From: Arthrobacter sp. E3
GTDB taxonomy: Bacteria > Actinomycetota > Actinomycetes > Actinomycetales > Micrococcaceae
Direction: 5' to 3'
Length of the DNA stretch: 64,000 nucleotides
Assembly: GCF_017353415.1 (NCBI RefSeq)
Contig: NZ_JAFMPX010000017.1
Location: forward strand, 1 to 64,000
Shown: in pieces, positions 40,112-50,863 of the stretch
Position numbering within the stretch: position 1 is the first letter of the stretch
Layout: each line of letters begins with the position of its first letter
The notes under the pieces: generated by a model
The model's database searches: none
The model's input: only the letters and a program-made list of their open reading frames with translations
Told to the model about the DNA's origin: nothing
Made by a program: the position numbers and the translations under genes

Positions 40112-40788
40112 CAGCGTGCCTTTTTGGACAAGGACTGCACCCAATTACGCAGCAATCGCGCACCGGCGTCACCGGATTTTTCCGGGTGGAACTGGGTGGC
40201 GCACAGGGGACCATTTTCAATGGCGGCAATGAACGGTGCACCGTGTTCGGACCAGGTGACAAGCGGGGGACGCATTTTCGGTTGCAGCACCTCAAAGTCC
40301 CAGCTTTGCACACCGTAGGAGTGCACAAAGTAGAAGCGCTCGTCCTCTATGCCCTCAAACAGCATGGTGCCTTCCGGCGCCTTGACGGTGTTCCAGCCCA
40401 TGTGAGGGACGACATCGGCGGGCAGCAGTTCCACTGTTCCCGGCCACTCGCCCATGCCTTGTTCCTGGATGCCGTGTTCAACTCCGGCGTCAAAAAGGAC
40501 CTGCATGCCAACACAAATGCCCAGCACGGCACGCCCACCGGCAACCCGGCGTCCGATCATGCGCAGGGCATCAACACTCTTCAACTCGGCCATGACCGAG
40601 CCGAAGGCACCCACCCCGGGCACCACGAGGCCGTCGGCATTGAGCACGTCCTCGGCCTTGGCGCTCAGGGTAACGGTTGCACCGGCACGCTCCAGGGCGC
40701 GCACGGCTGAGCGCACATTTCCTGAACCGTAGTCCAGGACTGTGACGGTGGGTTTAGTTGGTGCGGTCTCGATGTCTTCAGAACTCAC
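40111..40788 (-). CDS. hisH: Imidazole glycerol phosphate synthase, glutaminase subunit
   Basis: Class I glutamine amidotransferase, 225 residues, supplying ammonia to HisF. The nucleophile elbow [11 protein letters not shown] carries the Cys; the catalytic His and Glu are in QFHPEKSG. HisF is not in this window. Overlaps hisB by 4 nt at its start, and the small membrane gene at its end. Confidence 0.95.
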   Translation of the reverse strand: MSSEDIETAPTKPTVTVLDYGSGNVRSAVRALERAGATVTLSAKAEDVLNADGLVVPGVGAFGSVMAELKSVDALRMIGRRVAGGRAVLGICVGMQVLFDAGVEHGIQEQGMGEWPGTVELLPADVVPHMGWNTVKAPEGTMLFEGIEDERFYFVHSYGVQSWDFEVLQPKMRPPLVTWSEHGAPFIAAIENGPLCATQFHPEKSGDAGARLLRNWVQSLSKKAR

Positions 40789-41405
40789 AAAAGACCCTTC
40801 GTGGACGGAATTCCGGTGACGCGGGGATCAGCTTCAATTGCTGAACGAAGTGCGCGGGCAAAGGCCTTGAACTGTGCTTCGACGATGTGGTGCGGGTCGC
40901 GGCCGGCAATGACGGTCATGTGCAGGCATATCTGTGAGTGCAACGTGATGGCTTCAAAGACGTGACGGGTCAGCGAACCGGTGAAGTGACCACCGATCAA
41001 GTGGTACTCCTGACCTGCTGGCTCGCCTCCATGGACAAGGTAAGGGCGCCCGGACACGTCGACGACGGCATTTGCCAGTGCCTCATCCAGCGGGATGGTC
41101 GCCTCCCCGAAACGGCGGATCCCAGCTTTGTTTCCCAACGCCACCTTCAGCACTTCGCCGATCGAGATGGCAACGTCCTCCACCGTGTGGTGGGCATCGA
41201 TGTGGGTGTCTCCGGTTGCTTTGATGTTCATGTCAATCAAGGAGTGCTTGGACAGTGCTGTCAGCATGTGGTCGTAGAACGGCACGGACGTGTCAATGGT
41301 GGACACCCCTGTTCCGTCGAGGTTGATTTCAACCATGACGCTCGACTCGCTCGTAGCCCTCTCCAAACGGGCTGTGCGTCCCTGGCCGGGCGTGATCTCA
41401 GTCAT
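40785..41405 (-). CDS. hisB: Imidazoleglycerol-phosphate dehydratase
   Basis: 206-residue monofunctional IGPD (no HisN-type phosphatase domain). Metal-binding motifs DAHHTVED and [17 protein letters not shown] are both present, along with [14 protein letters not shown] at 41405 is used; the frame is open into the 172-bp gap after hisC but that extension is not conserved-looking. Confidence 0.96.
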   Translation of the reverse strand: MTEITPGQGRTARLERATSESSVMVEINLDGTGVSTIDTSVPFYDHMLTALSKHSLIDMNIKATGDTHIDAHHTVEDVAISIGEVLKVALGNKAGIRRFGEATIPLDEALANAVVDVSGRPYLVHGGEPAGQEYHLIGGHFTGSLTRHVFEAITLHSQICLHMTVIAGRDPHHIVEAQFKAFARALRSAIEADPRVTGIPSTKGLL

Positions 41406-41577
41406 TGCAGCTGTCCTTTGATAAGTGCGTCGGGGTCCCTGCCGTGTGCAGGGCGCGGTGGGGCGCACGAACGATCCTTGTGGGTAACACCAGTTTACGA
41501 GAAGAGCAGGGCTTAAGCCCAAACAGTCCGCTCCCGGCGTCATGCCCAGCACGGACGACGGCGCGGACTCCTTGCGT

Positions 41578-42675
41578 TTATCCGGCCAGAATGGCGCGCA
41601 GTCCAGTGAGGAACGCGCTGGTTTCGGCTTCCGTGCCGGCCGTGACGCGTAGGTGCCCGGCAATTCCCACGTCGCGGATCAGCACGCCCTGAGCTAACAG
41701 GGCTGCCCAGACGTCGGCTGGCTTTTCAATGCCGCCAAAGAACACGAAGTTTGAGTCCGAAGGAGCCGGTGTGAGACCCATGTCCGTCAGCTCGGACACG
41801 ATCCGGTCGCGTTGCACCTTGATCTGCTCAACGTTGGCCAATAGGGATGTGGAGTTGCGCAGGGCAGCAACTGCCGTCGCCTGCGTGATGGCTGAGAGGT
41901 GGTAGGGAAGCCGGACCAAGCGCAGTGCATCTGCAACTTCCGGGGCGGCGGCCAAGTAGCCAAGGCGTGCTCCAGCAAGGGCGAAGGCCTTGCTCATGGT
42001 GCGTGAGACCACGAGGCGCGGCCGTCCCTCAAGCAGACTCAGGGCGCTGGCCGTCCCTGTCTTGGAAAATTCTGCATACGCTTCGTCGACGATCACGATT
42101 GTTTGTGATGTCTCGCCGGCCTCGTAGACCGCTTTGACGACGTCCAATCCCAGCGCGGTGCCAGTTGGGTTATTCGGTGAGCAGAGGAAGACAACGTTGG
42201 GTGCGTGCTGGCGGACTTGCTCGGCCGCGGACTCCGCGCTCAGGCTGTAGTCAGCAGCACGGACACCCTCCAGGTAGCCGGTTCCTGTTCCACTGGCCAG
42301 CAGTGGGTACATGGAGTACGTGGGAGGGAATCCCAGGGCAGTCCGCCCGGGGCCGCCAAAAGCCTGCAACAACTGCTGCAGAACCTCATTGGATCCGTTG
42401 GCCGCCCATAAGTTCTCTTCGTTGAGTCCATGGCCTAGATAGGAAGCAAGTTCTTGACGAAGGATTGTAAATTCACGGTCCGGATACCGGTTCAATCCTT
42501 CAAGTTCGGCTGCCACGGCATCCATGATGGCTGCCTTCGCATCGGCCGGAATGCCAAAGGTGTTTTCATTGACGTTCAGCAGCACCGGCACGTCGAGCAT
42601 GGGCGCGCCATAAGGGTGCTGTCCGCGCAGATCGTCACGGAGTGGCAATTGGCCGAGGCGTTCAAACTGATCCAT
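41578..42675 (-). CDS. hisC: Histidinol-phosphate aminotransferase
   Basis: PLP class I/II transaminase, 365 residues. The PLP-lysine region is [17 protein letters not shown], with NPNNPTG-like [11 protein letters not shown] upstream and VDEAYAEF for cofactor binding. The N-terminus [14 protein letters not shown] is typical of HisC. It is the first his gene here; hisD, which often precedes it, is not present in the window. Confidence 0.93.
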   Translation of the reverse strand: MDQFERLGQLPLRDDLRGQHPYGAPMLDVPVLLNVNENTFGIPADAKAAIMDAVAAELEGLNRYPDREFTILRQELASYLGHGLNEENLWAANGSNEVLQQLLQAFGGPGRTALGFPPTYSMYPLLASGTGTGYLEGVRAADYSLSAESAAEQVRQHAPNVVFLCSPNNPTGTALGLDVVKAVYEAGETSQTIVIVDEAYAEFSKTGTASALSLLEGRPRLVVSRTMSKAFALAGARLGYLAAAPEVADALRLVRLPYHLSAITQATAVAALRNSTSLLANVEQIKVQRDRIVSELTDMGLTPAPSDSNFVFFGGIEKPADVWAALLAQGVLIRDVGIAGHLRVTAGTEAETSAFLTGLRAILAG

Positions 42676-42784
42676 GGCTCCATCGTATTTCCCGAACGGC
42701 CCAAAGACCGAAACGATGACAGCATGCGGACAGTTGGGCTGGTCCTGACGCTTCCGGTGGCAGCCTCAGTTGCGGTGGCAGTCG

Positions 42785-43252
42785 CTATTTGGGGAGGGGC
42801 ACGAACAACTGCTGGCCCGCTTGCAGGACACCTGCGCCAAGCTCGTTGAGGGCCACGATCTCACTCACGATCTCACGAACATCGCGGTTCGGGTCGCTCG
42901 CGGCGGCAATGCTCCAGAGGCTCTCACCTTGGAGCACGGTGACCGTTCTGGCGTAGTCGGCCATGTTCACGGCTGGATACTGCGCCGAAGCGTGAGCCGG
43001 ACTCGCCGTGGACCCGAACACAAATGCCATTGAAACGAGCACAACCACAGCTGCAAGGGCAATAGCTGGCACACCCAGGAGCACCAACCGCCCTCGACGT
43101 GTCAGCTCTAAGGAATACCTCGATTTCGCTGCGACACCAGTGGAATCGACACCAGGGAGAACAACGCTGGGGCGAGTGGCACTTGTGCGCTTTGTGTGAT
43201 GGGTGTTGTATTTAGTGCCAAATGCTGCTGTTGAGGCAACCATTGCATTCAT
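42785..43252 (-). CDS. LysM protein divergent from lexA (probable SOS cell-division inhibitor)
   Basis: 155 residues: a basic cytoplasmic N-terminus, one transmembrane helix (about 60-85, LLGVPAIALAAVVVLV), an Ala/Ser-rich linker and a C-terminal LysM-type domain with VLQGESLWSIAAASDPN and QAGQQLFVPLP. Its place next to lexA with LexA sites between them is that of YneA in Bacillus, DivS in Corynebacterium and the LysM protein Rv2719c in Mycobacterium, which halt division during SOS. Function here is inferred from position and architecture. ATG at 43252 has AAAGGA 9 nt upstream. Confidence 0.75.
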   Translation of the reverse strand: MNAMVASTAAFGTKYNTHHTKRTSATRPSVVLPGVDSTGVAAKSRYSLELTRRGRLVLLGVPAIALAAVVVLVSMAFVFGSTASPAHASAQYPAVNMADYARTVTVLQGESLWSIAAASDPNRDVREIVSEIVALNELGAGVLQAGQQLFVPLPK

Positions 43253-43334
43253 GACTTCTGGTCCTTTCGCCATGGATCCGGATCCGTGGCCACAAAAACC
43301 GTCTGGATCAATTTTCCATGCATTGCATACATAT

Positions 43335-43350
43335 TAGAATGTATGTTCGA
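43335..43350. promoter_or_regulatory. LexA box 1 (LysM-proximal)
   Basis: TCGAACATACATTCTA on the minus strand fits CGAACRNRYGTTYG at 12 of 14 positions. On the LysM side it lies between a possible -35 and a TAATAT -10 (43331-43336). Confidence 0.7.
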
Positions 43351-43403
43351 ATTTGCTACTAGTACAGTTTTAGCATCTATAGACGACACTTGCCAAGACC
43401 TGA

Positions 43404-43444
43404 TAGAACAAATGTTTGAAAAAGCCTTGTTCGTGGCTTAAACT
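43404..43444 (+). promoter_or_regulatory. lexA: LexA box 2 and lexA promoter
   Basis: TAGAACAAATGTTTGA (43404-43419) matches CGAACRNRYGTTYG at 13 of 14 positions. It overlaps TTGAAA (-35, 43416-43421), which is 17 bp from TAAACT (-10, 43439-43444). This is a clear autorepression arrangement. Confidence 0.75.
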
Positions 43445-43529
43445 TGGGAGTACAAGGATTGGCCGCTACTTGCAGTCCACCAGCAGGCACTGACATTGGT
43501 CAGGGCAGCCACGAAAGGAACTCGGAACC

Positions 43530-44273
43530 ATGGCGCTTCCAGACCCCCCGCACCGCATTCCCCAGGCTCCGAGCCGCGCAGGCATGAAGGGGTTGACCGT
43601 CAGGCAGAAGAAGATTCTCGAGTGCATCCAACGCTCCATCGCGGACAAGGGCTACCCGCCCTCCATGCGTGAAATTGGCGACTCAGTAGGGCTGGCAAGC
43701 CTCTCCAGCGTCACGCACCAGCTGACTCAGCTTGAACGCCACGGATATTTGCGCCGCGATCCCAAACGGCCCCGCGCCATGGAAGTGCTCATCCCTCTGG
43801 TTCTCGACGATGGAAAAGTTGAGATTGAAGGTGTCCGCTCCCCCTCCCAGCTGCGCAGTTCGAATGGCTTGAACTTTGCCGAGCTCAGCAGTTCATCCGA
43901 CACAGCCTTTGTGCCGCTCGTGGGGCGCATCGCGGCAGGTGGCCCCATTTTGGCGGACCAGTCGGTGGATGATATCATGCCGCTGCCACGGCAGATCGTG
44001 GGCAGCGGCGAACTGTTCATGCTCAAAGTTCAGGGCGATTCCATGATCGACGCCGCTATTTGCGACGGCGACTGGGTTGTTGTCAGGCAACAACCAACCG
44101 CCAACAACGGTGACATTGTTGCGGCCCTGCTTGAGGATGAGGCAACTGTGAAAACGTTCCGCCAGCGTGACGGGCACACGTGGCTACTCCCACAGAACAC
44201 CCGCTACGAGCCCATCCTTGGCGATCATGCCACCATCATGGGCAAAGTGGTCTCTGTGTTGCGCAGCCTTTAG
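43530..44273 (+). CDS. lexA: LexA repressor, SOS master regulator
   Basis: 247 residues. The N-terminal winged helix covers about 20-85 ([31 protein letters not shown]). The S24 peptidase domain has the self-cleavage site in GRIAAGGP (Ala-Gly), the nucleophile Ser in GDSMIDAAI and the Lys in EATVKTF. An ~18-residue N-terminal extension and a long linker make it larger than the E. coli protein, as in other actinobacteria. AAAGGA is 9 nt before the ATG. A strong terminator follows at 44352-44394. Confidence 0.97.
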   Translation: MALPDPPHRIPQAPSRAGMKGLTVRQKKILECIQRSIADKGYPPSMREIGDSVGLASLSSVTHQLTQLERHGYLRRDPKRPRAMEVLIPLVLDDGKVEIEGVRSPSQLRSSNGLNFAELSSSSDTAFVPLVGRIAAGGPILADQSVDDIMPLPRQIVGSGELFMLKVQGDSMIDAAICDGDWVVVRQQPTANNGDIVAALLEDEATVKTFRQRDGHTWLLPQNTRYEPILGDHATIMGKVVSVLRSL

Positions 44274-44351
44274 TCGCGAGCAGCAGCGCACCAAGCACTA
44301 CTCTGCTGCGCAACGGCAACAGTGGCAACAGCGCTAACAGCAAGCACAGCG

Positions 44352-44394
44352 AAGGGCACCCTCAGCCGGCAACGGCCCAAGGTGCCCTTTTTTG
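44352..44394 (+). terminator. lexA: Terminator of lexA
   Basis: AAGGGCACC (44352-44360) and GGTGCCCTT (44381-44389) form a 9-bp stem, with a run of T extending to 44394. It lies between the convergent lexA and dinG genes and serves both. Confidence 0.9.
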
Positions 44395-44413
44395 GTGCTG
44401 CCACGCAGGCCAC

Positions 44414-46450
44414 TCAGTGCCCGGAGAGCCTCTTCAGTGCCGAAAGGACAACAGTTTTGTCCTTGGTGGCCCAAAATGGTGGAAGGGCTGCGCGCAGAAA
44501 ACCGCCGTAGCTGGCGTTGGCCAGGCGCGAGTCAAGCACGGCAACCACGCCTCTGTCCTCACTGGAACGGATCAGGCGCCCCACACCCTGCGCAAGACGA
44601 ACAGCGGCGTGCGTGGCCGAGATCGCGATAAAGCCGTCACCACCGCTTTGTGCCACCGCCCTGGCCCGGGCCGTAACCAACGGGTCATCAGGACGTGGGA
44701 AGGGAATCCGGTCAATGACAACGAGCCGGCACGAGGCGCCTTGGACGTCAACACCCTGCCACAGCGACATGGTGCCGAAGAGGCACGTGTCCGGTTCGGC
44801 AGCAAACTCCTTGATGAGCCCGGCCATGGACGAATCACCTTGGCACAGGATCTTCACTGAAAGCTTTTTTCTCAATTTCTCAGCCGCTTCCTCTGCGGCA
44901 CGCCGTGAGGAAAACAGCGCCAGAGTGCCGCCACCGGCAGCGGTGATGAGAGCTGCAAGTTCATCCAACTGTTCCTGGGACATGCCAAAGCCCGGCTTTT
45001 TAAGGTGGGCCGCCACATATAACATGCCCTGTTTGGGGTAGTCGAAGGGGGAACCTACATCGGCTCCGGTCCAACTGGGTGCGCTGGGACCCAACAGGCC
45101 AAGCCCGCCAGCTGTTGCCTGAAACGATTCCCCAATGGCGAGCGTGGCTGAGGTCAGCACCACCGTACGGTCAGTGAATAGACCCTCGCGTAATTTCATG
45201 GCGACACTCAACGGGGCAATGTTCATGACGGCGGGTTCGTTTTCGTCCGCTTTCTGATACCCCTTGCCCGGTGTGAAGCTACCGGGCCGCGAAGCCCAGA
45301 CGACTTCGCGGGCATCCTGGGCAGCCAACAGACGTTCGCACAAGTCAAAGATCAGGTTCAGGCGTGATCTTGCTATGGAGCGGCCACCGTCGGCAGCTGA
45401 GTTTCCCTCTGGTTTAGAATCCGACAGTGCTGCCCGCACGGCGTCACGCACCTGTTCGATGGCCTGAGTTTGGCCGTCGTTAAGACCGTTGGGTTGAAGC
45501 CCTTCGGGGATCCCTGCCAATACCAAGTCAAGAGCGGCAGCGCTTGCGTGCAGAGCGTCTACTGACACACCTGTGTGCTTCCGGGTGCTGGAGGCTGCTG
45601 CCTGCACCATTTGGACGGACAGCTGACCTGTGACAGCCCCTGTCACCCGGTCGTGAAGTTCATGGGCTTCATCCACCACAACAACGTCGTAGTCAGGCAA
45701 AACGGCAATGCCTTCGAAGGCGCTGATGGCCAGCATGGCGTGGTTCGTCACCACAATGTCCGCATTGGCGCCACGGGCACGCGCCAATTCCGAGAAGCAC
45801 TCTGCAGCCAGCGGGCACTTTTGTGCACCCAAGCACTCCATGGACGTCACAGAGACTTGGCGCCACGCCTTGTCGGTGACACCCGGCACCAGCTCGTCCC
45901 GGTCCCCCGTTTCGGTGTTCTGCGCCCATTCGCGCAGCCGCACCACTTCCTTGCCGAGCACTGATGTGGGGCCGGAGCCTGCACTTGACGGATGCGGGAC
46001 ACTGCTGTCCTCACCCAAGCTGAACAAGGCACCTTCGCCGGTGTCTTCCGAGGGAAAGCCGCCGCCCAACTTGTGCTTGCATACGTAGTTGCTGCGTCCC
46101 TTGACTAAGGCAACGTCGATGGGTCGTGGCAAAAGCGGCGCCAAGGCTTCAAGGAGTCTCGGCACGTCACGGCCCACGATCTGGGCCTGCAGCGCAAGCG
46201 TTGCAGTGGCCACCACCGAGGGTTTGTCGCTCGTCAGGGAATTCACGATCAACGGAATCAGGTAGGCCAGCGACTTTCCGGTGCCCGTGCCGGCTTGGAC
46301 CAGTAGGTGGTCGCCGCTTTCAATGGCTTCCACAACACGGCGCACCATTTCATGCTGGCCCTCCCGTCGCTGGCCGCCCATGGCTGCCACGACTTTGTCC
46401 AAGAGGTCAATGGCCTGCTGTGAAAACTCACTCTCAGGCATGCTGGACAA
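44414..46450 (-). CDS. dinG: DinG-family ATP-dependent DNA helicase
   Basis: XPD/DinG-like superfamily 2 helicase, 678 residues. Walker A is VQAGTGTGKSLAYLIP and the DEAH box is VVVDEAHELHDRV. Four Cys in the interval between them (in NYVCKH, MECLGAQKCPLAAEC) suit the Fe-S cluster of XPD/DinG enzymes. C-terminal helicase motifs are in SLWQGVDVQGASC and QGVGRLIRSSEDRG. TTG at 46450 has GAGG 9 nt upstream; ATG at 46441 is the alternative. Both overlap the end of hflX, so it is part of that operon. Confidence 0.92.
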   Translation of the reverse strand: MSSMPESEFSQQAIDLLDKVVAAMGGQRREGQHEMVRRVVEAIESGDHLLVQAGTGTGKSLAYLIPLIVNSLTSDKPSVVATATLALQAQIVGRDVPRLLEALAPLLPRPIDVALVKGRSNYVCKHKLGGGFPSEDTGEGALFSLGEDSSVPHPSSAGSGPTSVLGKEVVRLREWAQNTETGDRDELVPGVTDKAWRQVSVTSMECLGAQKCPLAAECFSELARARGANADIVVTNHAMLAISAFEGIAVLPDYDVVVVDEAHELHDRVTGAVTGQLSVQMVQAAASSTRKHTGVSVDALHASAAALDLVLAGIPEGLQPNGLNDGQTQAIEQVRDAVRAALSDSKPEGNSAADGGRSIARSRLNLIFDLCERLLAAQDAREVVWASRPGSFTPGKGYQKADENEPAVMNIAPLSVAMKLREGLFTDRTVVLTSATLAIGESFQATAGGLGLLGPSAPSWTGADVGSPFDYPKQGMLYVAAHLKKPGFGMSQEQLDELAALITAAGGGTLALFSSRRAAEEAAEKLRKKLSVKILCQGDSSMAGLIKEFAAEPDTCLFGTMSLWQGVDVQGASCRLVVIDRIPFPRPDDPLVTARARAVAQSGGDGFIAISATHAAVRLAQGVGRLIRSSEDRGVVAVLDSRLANASYGGFLRAALPPFWATKDKTVVLSALKRLSGH

Positions 46451-48095
46451 ACGGCTCTACCTCAGCTGCCAAATCTTCACGAACCCTCACGTTCGCCAAC
46501 GTGCCATGCTCACCGTGATCCAAGCTGATAATCTCGGCATCGCTGCGGTGGAGTTTGTTCAAGACATCACCGCGGTCGTAAGGGATCAGCAGTGTCAAGG
46601 TGACACTGGGATGAGGAATTCCCTCACTGATGGCCTCAAGCAGTTCATCAATGCCCTGGCCCGTGCGTGCCGACACCACTACTGTGCGGGCCTCGTGCTG
46701 GCGAAGCCGCTCAACCACAAAGGGGTCGGCAATATCCGCCTTGTTCAAGACGATGATCTCAGGGATTTGCAAGGCCCCCACCTCGGCAAACACTGTCCGA
46801 ACGGCAGAGATCTGCCCCTCCGGGTCCGGGTGGGAGGCGTCCACAATGTGCAGGATCAGGTCAGCGTCGGCCACTTCCTCCAGCGTTGACCTGAACGCCT
46901 CAACCAACTGAGTGGGCAGCGACCGGACAAAGCCGACAGTGTCCACGAGTGTATAGCCCAGCCCGTCAGCAGTTTCGGTCTTGCGCACGGTGGGGTCAAG
47001 GGTGGCGAACAGCGCATTCTCCACCAGCACACCGGCGTCGGTCAGGCGGTTCAGCAAGGAGGACTTGCCGGCGTTGGTGTAGCCGGCGATGGCTACCGAA
47101 GGCACGCTGTTGCGCTTGCGGTTGGCACGCTTCGTTTCCCGGGCGGGGCGCATGGCGGCAATTTCACGGCGCAGCTTGGCCATTCGGGTGCGGATTTTTC
47201 GCCTGTCCAGTTCCATCTTCGTTTCACCGGGTCCGCGCGAGCCGATCCCGCCGCCGGCGGTACCGACACGTCCGCCAGCCTGGCGGGACATGGACTCGCC
47301 CCAACCACGCAGACGTGGCAGCAGGTATTCCATTTGGGCCAGCTCCACTTGGGCGCGGCCTTCACGGGACTTTGCATGCTGGGCAAAGATATCCAGGATC
47401 AAGGCAGTGCGGTCAATGACCTTGACCTTGACGACTTCTTCCAAAGTGCGTCGCTGGGACGGAGCCAAGTCGCCGTCGATAATGACGGTGTCCGCCCCTG
47501 TCGCGTGAACAATCTCCTTCAGTTCCTGGGCCTTGCCCGTACCTAGATACGTGGCAGGGTCGGGTTTGGCGCGGCGCTGGACCAAACCGTCAAGGACCTC
47601 GGACCCAGCTGTTTCAGCTAGGGCTGCCAACTCCCGCAAGGAATTTTCCGCATCCGCCATGGTGCCCTGGGACCACAACCCAGCCAGCACAACTCTTTCG
47701 AGGCGCAGTTGGCGGTATTCAACCTCGGTAACGTCTTCCAGCTCGGTGGAGAGGCTGGCTTTTCGACGCAGCGCATTGCGTTCGGCCAGCTCACTCTGGT
47801 CCCCGTCAAAGCTGCTGTGCTGGAAATTCATTGACGAAACGGCCTGCGCCCCGGAGGACAAGGGCCGGGTCGATCGGGTTCCCCGGTACGGGTCCTGTGC
47901 CTCAAATTCGTCATCGGCACGAACCGTGGCCGCTGCTGCGGCGTCTTTGGCCAGGATCCGGTTGATCACGGCTTCGATCTCGGCGACCGACAACTCCTGC
48001 CCAGACGCGTCTGGGCTTGAGGCAGCTTCCTCATTCCCGTCGTTGTGGGGTGTGGTGTTGTCGTCGGAACCATTGTGGGCAGATGCGTTGGACAT
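46434..48095 (-). CDS. hflX: GTPase HflX
   Basis: 553-residue ribosome-binding GTPase that splits stalled or inactive ribosomes. The HflX N-terminal domain includes DTVIIDGDLAPSQRRTLEE; a Gly-rich turn GGRVGTAGGGIGSRGPGE precedes the G domain with G1 AGYTNAGKSS, G3 DTVGFV and G4 NKAD. The first ~130 residues form an acidic extension. ATG at 48095 follows GGAG; the open frame to 48176 is not supported. Overlaps dinG at its end. Confidence 0.95.
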   Translation of the reverse strand: MSNASAHNGSDDNTTPHNDGNEEAASSPDASGQELSVAEIEAVINRILAKDAAAAATVRADDEFEAQDPYRGTRSTRPLSSGAQAVSSMNFQHSSFDGDQSELAERNALRRKASLSTELEDVTEVEYRQLRLERVVLAGLWSQGTMADAENSLRELAALAETAGSEVLDGLVQRRAKPDPATYLGTGKAQELKEIVHATGADTVIIDGDLAPSQRRTLEEVVKVKVIDRTALILDIFAQHAKSREGRAQVELAQMEYLLPRLRGWGESMSRQAGGRVGTAGGGIGSRGPGETKMELDRRKIRTRMAKLRREIAAMRPARETKRANRKRNSVPSVAIAGYTNAGKSSLLNRLTDAGVLVENALFATLDPTVRKTETADGLGYTLVDTVGFVRSLPTQLVEAFRSTLEEVADADLILHIVDASHPDPEGQISAVRTVFAEVGALQIPEIIVLNKADIADPFVVERLRQHEARTVVVSARTGQGIDELLEAISEGIPHPSVTLTLLIPYDRGDVLNKLHRSDAEIISLDHGEHGTLANVRVREDLAAEVEPFVQHA

Positions 48096-48245
48096 GTTCT
48101 CCTTATAGGCGCTTACCCTCAATCTTAGTCCGGCCCGCCCACACGCACACCTGCACCCTCCCGTTCCTGTGGACAACGGCCGCCAACACTCGTGGTGCTA
48201 GGGCGTGCCTAGATACACAATGCGGCAATTTCGCACTAATCTGGC

Positions 48246-48890
48246 ATGACTATGGGTACTCAGGGCGCAGATCATTATTTCAGTTCACAACCGTCAACAC
48301 CGATGACGCGCCGGCCACTGCGCGTAGTGTTGGCCGGTGAAAAACGGCAATTGCAGACAGCGGGTGGCATCTTCAGTCCCGACGGCGTCGACAAGGGCAC
48401 TGTGATCTTGCTCAACGAGGCGCCACCGCCAGCCACCGAAGGCAATCTGCTGGACATTGGTTGCGGTTGGGGGCCGGTCGCACTCACCTTGGCATTGCGC
48501 TCCCCCGCGGCGACCATCTACGCCGTCGACGTCAATGAGCGCTCCATTGAACTGACCCGCGACAATGCGAAGGCGTTGGGATTGGACAACGTCCACGCTT
48601 CCACGCCCGACGCCGTCGACCCGTCACTGCGCTTCAACACGATCTGGTCCAACCCCCCTATCCGAGTGGGCAAGTCGGAATTGCACTCAATTCTGCTCAT
48701 GTGGCTTCCTCGGCTGGCCCACAACGGCAACGCCTACCTCGTGGTGCAAAAGAATTTGGGTTCGGATTCGCTGCAGCGCTGGCTGGCGGCAGAACTGGGC
48801 GAGCAGTTCCCCGAGGCCGGGTTCACGGTGGTCCGGGCCTCCACGAACAAGGCCTTCCGGATTCTCAAGGTCACCCGCACCAAGCCCTGA
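48246..48890 (+). CDS. RsmC-like 16S rRNA methyltransferase
   Basis: Class I SAM methyltransferase, 214 residues. Motif I is LLDIGCGWGPVALTLA and the catalytic motif is SNPPIRVGK (N-P-P-x), as in RsmC-type enzymes that make m2G1207 in 16S rRNA. It corresponds to the single C-terminal domain of E. coli RsmC, the usual actinobacterial form. Divergent from hflX and convergent with dapF. Confidence 0.85.
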   Translation: MTMGTQGADHYFSSQPSTPMTRRPLRVVLAGEKRQLQTAGGIFSPDGVDKGTVILLNEAPPPATEGNLLDIGCGWGPVALTLALRSPAATIYAVDVNERSIELTRDNAKALGLDNVHASTPDAVDPSLRFNTIWSNPPIRVGKSELHSILLMWLPRLAHNGNAYLVVQKNLGSDSLQRWLAAELGEQFPEAGFTVVRASTNKAFRILKVTRTKP

Positions 48891-48939
48891 CCCACCGGCA
48901 GCACGGCACCGGCAGCACCGCTCATGAACGTGGCCGGGC

Positions 48940-49872
48940 CTACTCCAGGGCGTCGGCGATGACCCCTTCGGCCACGATCACGGCCGGTCCGCTGAGTTCC
49001 ACGTGTTCGCGGCCGTCGGGGCCGGGGAAGAACCGCACGCCGACCACACCGCCGGGAACGGCCACGGCCCAGTCGTCCGGGGCCTCGGTGCCTGCCCAAA
49101 AGCGCGTTGCCGCAGCGGCCGCACATGCCCCGGTGCCACAGGAAAGTGTCTCCCCGACGCCGCGTTCGTGGACACGCATGCTGATGTGCCCGACGTCGTC
49201 CATCACCAACGGCTCAGCCGGTACGGCAAACTCTACATTCGTGCCGTGTGGGGGAACCGGCGTGACGGCGGGGGCCGTGGCCAGGCTCATCATGGCCAAT
49301 TCCTCGAGATCCGCCAGCGCCACCACGGTGTGGGGGTTGCCCATGGTGATGGACAGGGCCGGGCGCTCCACGGGCAGGCCCGATGCCTCGACGAGCGAAT
49401 CCATGCCGCGTCCAGCAGCAAGTTCAGGGTGGATAAAACCCCAGGGGCCCATATCCACCCGGTAGCCGGCACTGGTGCGTGCAACCACCTTGACGCCCGC
49501 GCGCGTGCCAATCGTCAGTTCCTCGCCGAGCCCCAATTCAACGAGTCCCTGGGTGAGCAGGAAGTGCGCAAAGACACGGACGCCATTGCCGCACATTTCC
49601 GAGCGCGATCCGTCCGCATTGTGATAATCCATGAACCATTCGGCTTCCGGGTGGTCCTCCAACAACGCCACGCCTTCGGGCAGATGCCGGGAGCGCACGG
49701 CGCGGATCAGCCCGTCCCCGCCAACACCGCGATGCCGGTCGCACAACCTGGCGATCTGCTCTGGCACAAGCTCGCGCAGGCCTTCGGGGTCTGCCAGCAG
49801 CACAAAGTCGTTGCCGGTGCCATGGCCTTTGGAAAATCGCAGGCCGGTTAGGGAAAGCTCGGATTCAGTCAT
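48940..49872 (-). CDS. dapF: Diaminopimelate epimerase
   Basis: PLP-independent epimerase for LL/meso-diaminopimelate, feeding lysine and peptidoglycan. 310 residues. The two catalytic Cys are in [14 protein letters not shown] and [13 protein letters not shown]. It follows miaA by 43 bp and looks cotranscribed with miaB-miaA. Another step of the same pathway, dapA, is at the right end of the window. Confidence 0.96.
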   Translation of the reverse strand: MTESELSLTGLRFSKGHGTGNDFVLLADPEGLRELVPEQIARLCDRHRGVGGDGLIRAVRSRHLPEGVALLEDHPEAEWFMDYHNADGSRSEMCGNGVRVFAHFLLTQGLVELGLGEELTIGTRAGVKVVARTSAGYRVDMGPWGFIHPELAAGRGMDSLVEASGLPVERPALSITMGNPHTVVALADLEELAMMSLATAPAVTPVPPHGTNVEFAVPAEPLVMDDVGHISMRVHERGVGETLSCGTGACAAAAATRFWAGTEAPDDWAVAVPGGVVGVRFFPGPDGREHVELSGPAVIVAEGVIADALE

Positions 49873-49915
49873 GATTCAAGCCTATTGCACCTGTTGTTCG
49901 ACGCCGGACAACGCC

Positions 49916-50863
49916 TCAGGTGTCCGTGTTGCCTTGCGCTTGGCTCATCCAGGTGGCGTTCACCAATGCAGCCGCGGCGCTGCCCAGATCCGGTTGGGCC
50001 CAGTCCAACCATTTCACGCGGGGGTCTGCGCGGAACCAGGTCAGCTGGCGGCGGGCAAATTGCCGGGTCGCCACAATCGTTTCCTCGGTGGCCGTTTCCA
50101 GGGTCGAGGTGCCGTCAATGACGCGCAGGAACTGCTGGTAGCCCAGCGCTTTGTGGGCCGTGCGGCCTTCACGAAGGCCTTGCGGGATGAGTGATTGAAC
50201 TTCCGCAAGCAGGCCGTCCTCCACCATGATGTGGACGCGGGCGGCCAGCCGCTGGTGGAGTTCAGCACGGTCCCCGTTCAAGCCGATTTGCACTGTCGGC
50301 GTGAGGTACTGGCGCTCAGGCATGAACGAGCTAAATGGCCGTCCTGTCAACGCATGCACTTCCAGTGCCCGCACCACGCGCTTGCCATCGTTGATGCGTA
50401 GCGCTGAAATGGGGTCCACTTCGGCAAGCCGCGCCAGCAAGGCAGGCTGTCCTACGCTTTCAAGTTCGCTCTCAAGGGCCGCGCGGACGTGCTGGTCGGT
50501 TCCTGGAAATTCGAGGATGTCCACAGCGGCCCTGACATAGAGCCCTGAGCCCCCCACCAAAATGGGGAGCCTGCCGCGGGAACGAATATCGGCAACAGCA
50601 TCCCTGGCCATGCGTTGGAAGGCAGCCACCGTGGTGTCTTCGCGCACGCCAAGGAAGTCCATGAGGTGGTGTGGAATGCCGCGCCGATCCTGCGGAGGCA
50701 GCTTGGCAGTGCCAATGTCCATGCCCCGGTAAAACTGCATGGAGTCGGCGTTGATTGCCTCACCGTTGAACTGTTCGGCCAGTTGCAGGGCAAGTTCCGA
50801 CTTGCCGGATCCCGTCGGACCAACAATGGCGACCAGCGGAAGAGTGGCAGCTTCCACGCTCAC
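49916..50863 (-). CDS. miaA: tRNA dimethylallyltransferase
   Basis: Adds dimethylallyl to A37 of UNN-reading tRNAs, the substrate of MiaB. 315 residues; P-loop [33 protein letters not shown] and a tRNA-binding region with [12 protein letters not shown] start overlaps the miaB stop by 4 nt (GTGA). Confidence 0.96.
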   Translation of the reverse strand: MSVEAATLPLVAIVGPTGSGKSELALQLAEQFNGEAINADSMQFYRGMDIGTAKLPPQDRRGIPHHLMDFLGVREDTTVAAFQRMARDAVADIRSRGRLPILVGGSGLYVRAAVDILEFPGTDQHVRAALESELESVGQPALLARLAEVDPISALRINDGKRVVRALEVHALTGRPFSSFMPERQYLTPTVQIGLNGDRAELHQRLAARVHIMVEDGLLAEVQSLIPQGLREGRTAHKALGYQQFLRVIDGTSTLETATEETIVATRQFARRQLTWFRADPRVKWLDWAQPDLGSAAAALVNATWMSQAQGNTDT

